The notes under the pieces: generated by a model
Told to the model about the DNA's origin: nothing
What the model saw: the letters and a program-made list of their open reading frames with translations, nothing else
Database searches by the model: none
Source: Mycobacterium asiaticum
GTDB lineage: Bacteria; Actinomycetota; Actinomycetes; Mycobacteriales; Mycobacteriaceae
Direction: 5' to 3'
Assembly: GCF_001673365.1 (NCBI RefSeq)
Contig: NZ_LZLS01000204.1
Coordinates: forward strand, 1 to 49,858
Length of the DNA: 49,858 nt
Made by a program: the position numbers and the translations under genes
In this document: positions 41,847 through 49,858 of the stretch, piece by piece
Position numbering within the stretch: position 1 is the stretch's first letter
Layout: every line of letters starts with the position of its first letter

Positions 41847-42607
41847 ACGCGGCAGGGACGTCCGAAATAGGTTTGTACCCCGGCGGAGTACATCGCGCGA
41901 AGCCGGTCGCCGATGGGTTGCACTCCCGCTGCGCTCACCAACTCGTCATGCAGCTCGATGATTTCGGCCGACTGTAACGGCCACTGTGTGTGTTCATTTG
42001 GAAGCCACCACGTTCGGCCGGCTTTGCGGGTGTGCGCGCCCCAGCGGGCGGTCAGCCACACCTCCAGCGGAGTCGGCTCGATCACGCCTCCGACGGTGAC
42101 CGTCATCAGGCTGCGCAGTCCGCGCCGCGGCCAGCGCCGCACACTGTGATAGGTGATCTGGTTGTCGCAGCGGCTCATTCGCATTTTCGCCCAGGTATAG
42201 GGCACGCCGAGCCCGATTCGGGTGACCGGAACGACCGCCAGTCGGGCGGTCTCAAGCGAGCGGAACAACACGCCGTGACGTCCGGCGTCATCGACCGAAT
42301 ACAACCGCACGTTCGTCTCCAGGAAGCGACCGAAATACGGAAGTGGAAGTGCGGTACCGAGTTTGGTGTAGGTCATGGCGAACGGAACCAGCCCTACATA
42401 AGTCGCGCCATCGGCGAATACATCAGGACGGGTGCCCGGCGGGTAGAGGTGCGCGACGCTTTCCGGGGCCACCGGCCAGTGCACGAAAGTCAGGTCACGC
42501 CAGTGCTGATCGAAGCTGACCGGGCGCGGTAGCGGTGGTGCTGCGACCGGGTAGCCCGCCAACTCTGGGATGCGCTCGGGCTCGGCAGCAGATGGCGTCG
42601 CGGTCAT
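41840..42607 (-). CDS. DUF2071 (YqjF-like) protein, Rv1927-like
   Basis: A 255-residue protein with the DUF2071 pattern: QHWRDLTFVHWPVAPESVAH, PPGTRPDVFADGATYVGLVP, FLETNVRLY and ARWGAHTRKAGRTWW. The fold resembles acetoacetate-decarboxylase-like proteins; the biochemical role is unknown. The ATG at 42607 starts MTATPSAAEP; an earlier ATG at 42628 is possible. It lies 28 bases downstream of fadD31 and in the same direction, so it may be in its operon. The mpt63 gene that separates these two in H37Rv is missing. Confidence 0.78.
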   Translation of the reverse strand: MTATPSAAEPERIPELAGYPVAAPPLPRPVSFDQHWRDLTFVHWPVAPESVAHLYPPGTRPDVFADGATYVGLVPFAMTYTKLGTALPLPYFGRFLETNVRLYSVDDAGRHGVLFRSLETARLAVVPVTRIGLGVPYTWAKMRMSRCDNQITYHSVRRWPRRGLRSLMTVTVGGVIEPTPLEVWLTARWGAHTRKAGRTWWLPNEHTQWPLQSAEIIELHDELVSAAGVQPIGDRLRAMYSAGVQTYFGRPCRVQ

Positions 42608-42635
42608 CGGACCATGGTGGCACGTCATGCGGCGC

Positions 42636-44474
<1,839 letters not shown>

Positions 44475-44480
44475 AGCCGC

Positions 44481-44486
44481 AGTCTA
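44481..44486 (-). promoter_or_regulatory. -10 hexamer for a leaderless fadD31 transcript
   Basis: On the minus strand TAGACT is followed by 6 bases and the ATG at 44474. The 118 bases between lipD and fadD31 hold no gene. Confidence 0.5.
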
Positions 44487-44592
44487 TAAACCGGCGCGTG
44501 CCACCTTTGGTGACGCCGTCGCGCAGACCGTGCGCACGATGCCAAGCCGAGCGGCTGTCGCTGTGCATCTGCGCACGTTCGAGACGAGGCAG

Positions 44593-45870
44593 CTACTGCC
44601 CGGCGGCGGGCTCGTAATCGCCGGGGTCGTGATAGGCCGCCCCGAAATGTGGCACCTCGAGTGGCCCCTCTTTGCGCGCCGTGTTTACGGCGTTGGTCAG
44701 GAGCGGGGCCAGACCCGCAAACGACCCGACGTCAAAGAGCAGCAGGGTGAGCAGGCGGTTGTGCACGTAGCCGAACGAACTGCCCGACGCCGGATCGGCC
44801 CACCCGACGGTTCCGCCCAGACCGATATGGCCGTAGCCCTCCAAAAACCCTGGGACGGGCGATGATTGGTACCCCTGGTGATAGGTGAAAGGAAGCCCGA
44901 GGTTCAGGTCCGGCCACAACTCGGCCTTACCCTTCATGCTGCTGACCGCGTCCGGCGACAGCAACCGGGTGTCCCCGATGCTGCCGTTGTTGGCCATTAC
45001 CGCGTAAGTCTTGGCCAGCGCGCGTGCGGTCACCACACCGTTGACCGCGGGCAGTTCACCGTCCAGAAATGGCATGTCGCCCTGCAGCATCGACATGATG
45101 CCCGGAAAGTAGATCGAACCGAGCAACCCGGAGAACGACAACCCGGCCACCTTGGGCGCGATGAAGTCGAGCAGCGGTGTCGGAATCTTCGCCTGCGGAA
45201 GCAGTGTCTGCGCTGCCGTCGTGGGCGAATCGGCCGGTGGCCGACCCAGGTGCAAGCCGTCCATACCCAGCGGTCGCGCGAGTTCTTCGCGGAACAGTTC
45301 GCGCATTCCTTTCCCGGTCACGGCGCGGGCCAGACCGGAAAGCAGCCATCCGTAAGTGATCGCGTGGTACGCCATCTTGCCGTGCGCATGGTCCACCGGG
45401 GCCGCGGCAAGCCGCTCCTCCATCAGCAGATGATCCATGATCGTTTTCTTGTCCACCCCCTTGAGGTGCGACAGGCCGGCGCGGTGCCGTAATACGTCGC
45501 TGACGGTGATCTCGGCCTTGCCGTTTGCCCCGAACTCTGGCCAGAATTCGGCGACCGGAGCGTCGTAAGCCAGCAGACCGCGGTCAACCAGCAAGTGAAT
45601 TATGGTGGCGGCCAACCCTTTTGTAGCCGAGAACACCATGGCGCCGGTGTCTTCGGTCCACGGCACACGGCCCTTGCGGTCTGAATAGCCCGTCCAGACG
45701 TCAACCACCGGGCGACCGTCGATGAAGACCGATAATCCACCGCCGCCGAACATCTTGCCGGGGTAGAGCCCGGCGAATGCGCGAATGACATTCAGGAAGC
45801 GTGAATCGCACGCACCTTGCACGCCGGAGGGAAGGCCATTGTCAGCGGTGAGGACAGACGGTTGCGCCAT
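44593..45870 (-). CDS. lipD: LipD, serine beta-lactamase-like esterase/lipase
   Basis: A 425-residue class C beta-lactamase/EstB-type serine hydrolase. The SxxK catalytic motif is SATK at 81-84, and a Tyr-rich segment YHAITY (168-173) occupies the YxN position. HIGLGGTVGWADPASG near the C-terminus corresponds to the third active-site motif. No signal peptide is obvious. LipD of M. tuberculosis (446 residues) is described as a lipase of this group. It acts probably on short- or medium-chain esters. ATG at 45870; upstream gene is 72 bases away in the same direction. Confidence 0.87.
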   Translation of the reverse strand: MAQPSVLTADNGLPSGVQGACDSRFLNVIRAFAGLYPGKMFGGGGLSVFIDGRPVVDVWTGYSDRKGRVPWTEDTGAMVFSATKGLAATIIHLLVDRGLLAYDAPVAEFWPEFGANGKAEITVSDVLRHRAGLSHLKGVDKKTIMDHLLMEERLAAAPVDHAHGKMAYHAITYGWLLSGLARAVTGKGMRELFREELARPLGMDGLHLGRPPADSPTTAAQTLLPQAKIPTPLLDFIAPKVAGLSFSGLLGSIYFPGIMSMLQGDMPFLDGELPAVNGVVTARALAKTYAVMANNGSIGDTRLLSPDAVSSMKGKAELWPDLNLGLPFTYHQGYQSSPVPGFLEGYGHIGLGGTVGWADPASGSSFGYVHNRLLTLLLFDVGSFAGLAPLLTNAVNTARKEGPLEVPHFGAAYHDPGDYEPAAGQ

Positions 45871-45942
45871 ACCGTGAATGATTGCAGCCTCACCGCCACC
45901 CGGTGTATGGGAATGGCATATTTTCTGTTCAGCGCGAGCGTG

Positions 45943-47040
45943 TCACATCCAAATGCGGCCCAGGGCGTCGGCCAGAGCCTCCGGATCCTGCTTGTCGACA
46001 TTGCAACTGATCGCCACCGACGTGCGCCGGTCGCTGCTGACGTGAAAAGCCGTGACGAAGCCAGCCCACCCGCCGTCGTGATCGAGCATGCCGTTGGCCA
46101 GGGAAAAGATCCCCGCACCGTAGCGGTCGCCGCCGCCGGGCTCGGTCTCGACGGCGCCGGCCAGTTGCGCATCCAGCAGTTTCGGCCCGCCGACCTTGCC
46201 GGTGCGGTAGTTGTCGGCCCAGCGCACCAACTGGGTGGGCGTGGTCTGGATACCGCCGTCGCCCACCTGTTCCCACTTCGAATCCGCGACCCGGTAGTCG
46301 GACCCGGTATAGGACACGGCTTTATTCGGGATGCTCGCAGTCGGATCCATCACCATGGTCAGGTTCAGTGGCTGAAAGATCTCCGCATTCAGGTAGTCGG
46401 CGAGCGGCTCTCCGGACACCCGTTGCACGATCTCGCCGAGCAACAGATAGTTCGAATTCGAGTACTGATACCGGGAGCCGGGCGTGAACACCAATTCCGG
46501 AGCGGCAGCCAGCGCCTGCAACGCCTGGGCCTGGCTTGTGCGGTCGGCGTAGCTGTAGCCCTGCTCCTGCAGAAGTCCGACATAGTCGGGAATGCCACTG
46601 GTGTGGTGCATCATCTGCGCCACAGTGACTTTGGAGGCCCACGGGGGCATTTCGGACATGTATTGAGACAGCGGATCGTCTAGCGCCAGTTTGCCGGCGG
46701 CGAACAGCAACAGGATCGCGGTTGCGGTGAATTGCTTGGACACCGAGGCAATGTCGAAGACGGTGTCGGCGGTGATTTTGGCTCCGTTGCTGATGTTGGA
46801 CAAACCGGCAACCCCGGTCCAGGCGACCTTGCCCTCGATGCCCACCGCCGCCGAGCAGCCCGGCCCGTCGGCCCTGACGGCGGAGTCCAGCACGCCTTGA
46901 CTGCTGCTGGCCTTGGCCGCAGTGGTTTCGGTCGTTGCGCCGCTATTGGTACCCGAGCTATGGCTGGCGTGGGGGTCGGCGCACGCCCCAAGCACCAGCA
47001 ACGCGAGAAGCGCCGCGGGAATCGAGTATTTCGACGTCAT
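45943..47040 (-). CDS. Beta-lactamase-fold lipoprotein (Rv1922-like)
   Basis: A 365-residue exported lipoprotein. Lipobox LVLGAC puts the lipidated cysteine at 20, followed by a Ser/Thr-rich linker. The serine-hydrolase domain has SVSK (99-102, SxxK) and YSN (193-195), and HHTSGIPDYVG and DHDGGWAGFV are further motifs of the beta-lactamase/D,D-peptidase family. It may be a cell-envelope esterase or peptidase. It lies upstream of lipD with the same orientation, as Rv1922-Rv1923 in H37Rv, so the pair could act on the same substrate inside and outside the membrane. Confidence 0.87.
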   Translation of the reverse strand: MTSKYSIPAALLALLVLGACADPHASHSSGTNSGATTETTAAKASSSQGVLDSAVRADGPGCSAAVGIEGKVAWTGVAGLSNISNGAKITADTVFDIASVSKQFTATAILLLFAAGKLALDDPLSQYMSEMPPWASKVTVAQMMHHTSGIPDYVGLLQEQGYSYADRTSQAQALQALAAAPELVFTPGSRYQYSNSNYLLLGEIVQRVSGEPLADYLNAEIFQPLNLTMVMDPTASIPNKAVSYTGSDYRVADSKWEQVGDGGIQTTPTQLVRWADNYRTGKVGGPKLLDAQLAGAVETEPGGGDRYGAGIFSLANGMLDHDGGWAGFVTAFHVSSDRRTSVAISCNVDKQDPEALADALGRIWM

Positions 47041-47180
47041 GCGTGAATTAGCTTGTCCCGCAGAGAGTTTTGCCCGGTGAGCCTTCGGTTATTGGTCCGC
47101 GCTGGTACGAAAGCAGCCATAGTGCGGGCAAGACTACGCTGCTCGACGTCGACAGGTGGCTGCACCTGTCCGAAGGACGG

Positions 47181-48005
47181 CTATTTGTCGGAGCGCAGCA
47201 GCCTGCCGACGACTGACCGGTTCGGATCCGCTTCGCGTTCGGCAAGCATCAACTCGATGCCCTGCTCGACCGCCGCGGCGGTGCGCTCGCGCACCTTGCG
47301 TGCGGCGTTGTCGTCGGCTTGTTGCCCGCTGAACTCGGTGGTCTCGATCGGCTCACCGAACCAGTAGTACTGCCGCTCGGGTCTGGGCACCGGGGTCAGG
47401 CCCACCCCGCGCACCAGCGGTGGCCCGTCAGGCGAACCCAGCAACTTCTCGGTGAGAAATTGCATCGGCGCCAGCAATGGTGATTCGTTGTCCAAAATGA
47501 TGTCGATGCCGTGTTCGGCCCCCACCGACGCGAACGGCACGATCGGGTAGCCGTGTTGAATTGCCAAGCGCGCGAAGCCGAGTCGGTTCTTCCACACCAA
47601 TTTGTACTGCTCGTTCTTGCGCTTGTTCACTTCCCGCCCACCGCCGGGGAACACCATGATGAGTTCACCGCGCTCCATCAATGCCGACGTGATTTCACGG
47701 GTGCCCTCGACGACACCCATGCGCGTAAGCGCGTCGCGCCAACCGGGCACCTTGAAATGCGCGTGATCACCCAACGATCGGACCATCCTGCCGCGCTCCC
47801 AGAGTTCGGCGGCCAGCAACGGGGAGTCGACCACGCCCAGCGTGTTGTGATTGCCCACCAGCAATGCCCGTTCGGTCGGCACGTTGTCGATGCCAAAAAC
47901 CTTGGGTTTGATCAGCTTGCGCAGCGGCTTCATCAGGTTCAGCGCCGCACTGATATCGGCCTTGGTGGGGGTGGATGGTATCGAGACGGTGTCGGCGTTT
48001 GGCAC
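47181..48005 (-). CDS. LPLAT/DGAT-like acyltransferase (Rv1920-like)
   Basis: A 274-residue (from this start) acyltransferase of the lysophospholipid/monoacylglycerol acyltransferase group. NHNTLGVVDSPLL carries the catalytic His with the acid displaced relative to the standard NHxxxxD; FPGGGREVNKRKNEQYKLVW and GFARLAIQHGYPIVPFASVG are the acceptor and donor motifs. It probably acylates a lipid at the membrane. The start is uncertain: GTG 48005 is chosen because the divergent promoter region at 48091 would cut off an ATG at 48110; other starts downstream are possible. The 140 bases downstream of it to 47040 hold no gene. Confidence 0.8.
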   Translation of the reverse strand: MPNADTVSIPSTPTKADISAALNLMKPLRKLIKPKVFGIDNVPTERALLVGNHNTLGVVDSPLLAAELWERGRMVRSLGDHAHFKVPGWRDALTRMGVVEGTREITSALMERGELIMVFPGGGREVNKRKNEQYKLVWKNRLGFARLAIQHGYPIVPFASVGAEHGIDIILDNESPLLAPMQFLTEKLLGSPDGPPLVRGVGLTPVPRPERQYYWFGEPIETTEFSGQQADDNAARKVRERTAAAVEQGIELMLAEREADPNRSVVGRLLRSDK

Positions 48006-48090
48006 CTCGTGAGTATGCGCCTGTCGGCCGTCGCGCGGGAGCCGTTTCTGCCGGTCAGGTACCCCGACCGGATGACAACTGGGTGCGCGG

Positions 48091-48097
48091 TAGGGTA
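48091..48097. promoter_or_regulatory. Overlapping divergent -10 hexamers
   Basis: TAGGGTA contains TAGGGT (48091-48096) reading right towards the SRPBCC gene and TACCCT (48097-48092) reading left towards the acyltransferase gene, so the two -10 elements overlap almost completely. It lies inside GGTAGGGTACCC. Confidence 0.4.
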
Positions 48098-48137
48098 CCC
48101 GGCAGCACATTGGGAATCGCGCATTGGGGAGTCAGGG

Positions 48138-48602
48138 ATGTCGGGTCGAAAGTTCAGCTTCGAAGTCAACAAGACCACCAGCGCTCCGCCAGCCACGGTG
48201 TTCCGACTGATGGCCGACGGTGGCAACTGGTCGGCTTGGGCGAAGCCGATCGTCGTCTCCTCGAGTTGGGTCCGGCAAGGCGACCCCGCCCCCGGCGGCG
48301 TCGGTGCTGTGCGAAAGCTGGGCATGTGGCCGGTATTCGTGCAGGAGGAGACCACCGAATACGAGCAGGACCGCCGGCATGCGTACAAGCTGGTCGGTCC
48401 TCGACAGCCCGTGAACGACTACGTGGCCGAGGTGGTGCTCACCCCAAACGCGTCGGGCGGCACCGACATTCGTTGGAGCGGATCGTTCAGCGAAAAGGCT
48501 CGTGGCACCGGCCCTGCGGCGCGTGCCGCAATGGGCGGGGCGGTCAAGTTTTTCGCCGGCCAGCTGGTCAAGGCGGCCGAACGCGAGGCCGGCACCGCTT
48601 AA
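48138..48602 (+). CDS. SRPBCC-family (polyketide cyclase/START-like) protein, Rv1919c-like
   Basis: A 154-residue protein with the START/SRPBCC helix-grip fold: strand KFSFEVNKTTSAPPATVFRL, then GGNWSAWAKPIV, TEYEQDRRHAYKLVG, strands TPNASGGTDIRWSG and a long C-terminal helix ending VKAAEREAGTA. It should bind a hydrophobic ligand; no enzyme activity is evident. GGGGAG lies 9 bases before the ATG. Gene order next to the acyltransferase agrees with Rv1919c-Rv1920. Confidence 0.85.
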   Translation: MSGRKFSFEVNKTTSAPPATVFRLMADGGNWSAWAKPIVVSSSWVRQGDPAPGGVGAVRKLGMWPVFVQEETTEYEQDRRHAYKLVGPRQPVNDYVAEVVLTPNASGGTDIRWSGSFSEKARGTGPAARAAMGGAVKFFAGQLVKAAEREAGTA

Positions 48603-48613
48603 CTCTCTGCGGT

Positions 48614-48632
48614 GTAACGCCTTTCGCGTTAC
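48614..48632. terminator. Hairpin between convergent genes
   Basis: Stem GTAACGC / GCGTTAC (7 bases) with loop CTTTC. It starts 12 bases after the SRPBCC stop and overlaps the stop codon of the monooxygenase on the other strand. Modest strength. Confidence 0.45.
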
Positions 48633-49792
48633 TTCGAACTGACTTCGTCCTGGTACTTCTTGGTCATGTGCTCGATGGCCTGAAGTTGGGTCGCAGCGAG
48701 GTCGTCGCGCTGCTGGCCGGCGCGCGCGGCGGCATCCAGGGTCGGTTGAGCTTGGCCCTGGAAATGCGGAATCACTTCGGCGGCGAACAACTCGGCGGAT
48801 CGTCTGGTGGCTGCGGGGTTGGCCCACTCGTGACCCATTTGCAGCATGCAGCCGAACCCGCCGGACTGGTCCCACAGCCGCTGTACCTGCTCACGGGCTC
48901 GCTCGGGCGTGCCGATCACCCCGGCCCCGTTCTCGTTGATCATGTCGATCATTTCGTCGAGCCGATCCCCCGGCATCGTCATCTGCGGGAAGGCTGCGAC
49001 CTTTTGGAAGTAGCGGAACCACGGCTCGATGCCGAACTTCACGTCGGCTCGGGCTTGTGCGTCGGTCTCGGCGATGTGCATCGGACCGACCAAGCTCCAG
49101 TTGCTGCGGTCGACCCGGGTGCCGAACGCGGCGGCCCGCTCTTCGACGATGCCCCAGTGATAGGCGAGCGCATCAAAGCCCTCGATTACCAGCGTTGCGC
49201 CGATGGAGAGCAGCCCGATGCCGTGCTTGCCCGCCAATCGCGCGCCCGTCGGCGAAGCGACTGCAGCAACCGATAGCGGTATCCCGCCCTCGGAATACGG
49301 TGCGAGTTGCAACTTCGCGTCGAAAAGTTGGTGAGTGGCGGTCTTGGCTGACACGGTCTCCCCCGCCAGCAGCCGAACGACGATGTCAAGGTTGGTCTCG
49401 AGCAGCTCGCGCGTGTCGGTCGGGGTCAAGCCGATCATTGACGAATCGGTGGGCAGCGAGCCCGGTCCTACCCCGCCGATGATGCGACCGTGCGTCAAAT
49501 GGTCGAGCAGCATCAACCGGTCCGCCACCCACAGCGGATTGTGATAGGACAACGAAATTACGCCGGTGCCGAAATGGATTCGCTTCGCGCGCTCCGCCGC
49601 GGCCGCGATGAAGACTTCGGGCGAGCTGATGATTTCGCTGCCCGCGGAGTGATGCTCGCCTATCCATGCCTCGTCGAAACCGAGTGCATCGAGGTGCTCG
49701 ACGAATTCCAGGTCGCGCTGCAAAGCGAGCGTGGGATTGGTACCGGCACGGTGAAACGGCGCAATGAAGTATCCGAACCTGAGCTTCGCCAT
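48629..49792 (-). CDS. Luciferase-like monooxygenase (LLM class)
   Basis: A 387-residue TIM-barrel flavin- or F420-dependent oxidoreductase. FGYFIAPFHRAGTNPTLALQ is the first strand, WIGEHHSAGSEIISSPEVF the cofactor region and FGTGVISLSYHNPLWVADRL a typical second signature; GGVGPGSLPTDSS and LSVAAVASPTGARLAGKHG follow. It differs from MelF (48% of residues would need alignment to judge; no close match by eye), so it is not a recent duplicate. GGGAG lies 5 bases before the ATG. The last 66 bases of the window hold nothing recognisable. Confidence 0.85.
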   Translation of the reverse strand: MAKLRFGYFIAPFHRAGTNPTLALQRDLEFVEHLDALGFDEAWIGEHHSAGSEIISSPEVFIAAAAERAKRIHFGTGVISLSYHNPLWVADRLMLLDHLTHGRIIGGVGPGSLPTDSSMIGLTPTDTRELLETNLDIVVRLLAGETVSAKTATHQLFDAKLQLAPYSEGGIPLSVAAVASPTGARLAGKHGIGLLSIGATLVIEGFDALAYHWGIVEERAAAFGTRVDRSNWSLVGPMHIAETDAQARADVKFGIEPWFRYFQKVAAFPQMTMPGDRLDEMIDMINENGAGVIGTPERAREQVQRLWDQSGGFGCMLQMGHEWANPAATRRSAELFAAEVIPHFQGQAQPTLDAAARAGQQRDDLAATQLQAIEHMTKKYQDEVSSK

Positions 49793-49858
49793 TGGTGCTC
49801 CCTCGCGATCGGTGCTAGGCGAACCATAACCCCGACCAACAACAAACGAGGACCGGGC

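Overview
The window reads as a piece of a slow-growing, high-GC mycobacterium (not Mycobacterium tuberculosis itself). The evidence is a complete mce operon with YrbE permeases and a lipoprotein Mce subunit, two PE35-type proteins with type VII secretion signals, FadD/FadE/EchA lipid genes, and long gene-order agreement (recalled from H37Rv, not searched here) with the Rv1919c-Rv1941 and Rv1963c-Rv1973 regions. No tRNA, rRNA, CRISPR array, insertion sequence or prophage was seen.

Layout. 1-565: a broken NADP-dependent oxidoreductase gene whose middle part lies inverted against its own 3' end (a fold-back that may be an assembly artefact at a contig end). 562-8419: a TetR regulator divergent from a haloalkane dehalogenase, a CycA-type amino-acid permease, small membrane and secreted proteins, a lipoprotein, an SDR and a UDP-sugar-epimerase-like protein. 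8503-10868: a CitA/DcuS-type sensor kinase and its response regulator. 10898-13645: two divergent PE35-like genes, one followed by a condensation-fold acyltransferase. 13743-15572: a small protein, a NYN-domain nuclease and a nitronate monooxygenase. 15344-25285: the complete ten-gene mce3 operon (yrbE3A-yrbE3B-mce3A-B-C-D-lprM-mce3F plus two Mce-associated genes), reading leftwards. 25286-26135: the mce3 control region, here enlarged by a decayed GAF/LuxR-type regulator fragment. 26136-27338: mce3R, the double-TetR repressor. 27346-33893: the mel2 locus (melK, ribA1/melJ, ephB/melH, melG with a one-base frameshift, melF), lacking melI. 34110-37316: echA13-fadE17-fadE18. 37657-49792: small lipoprotein, tpx, two GATase1-like genes, SnoaL and SDR genes, a zinc-ribbon protein, DUF2071, fadD31, lipD, a second serine beta-lactamase-like lipoprotein, a DGAT/PlsC-type acyltransferase, an SRPBCC protein and a luciferase-like monooxygenase.

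How it works together. In M. tuberculosis, Mce3R is reported to repress the mce3 operon, the mel2 genes and the echA13-fadE17-fadE18 genes. Here all three target units and the regulator form one uninterrupted block of about 22 kb (15344-37316). In H37Rv about twenty genes, rich in toxin-antitoxin modules (Rv1942c-Rv1962c), separate mel2 from mce3R; here the melK and mce3R stop codons are only a few bases apart. The block thus looks like an ancestral, undisrupted lipid-import and lipid-oxidation regulon: Mce3 plus YrbE import a lipid, FadE17/FadE18 and EchA13 carry out beta-oxidation-type steps, and MelF/MelG/EphB carry out oxygenation and epoxide hydrolysis.

A second recurrent pattern is leaderless transcription: seven genes have a TANNNT -10 hexamer exactly 6 or 7 bases before the start codon.
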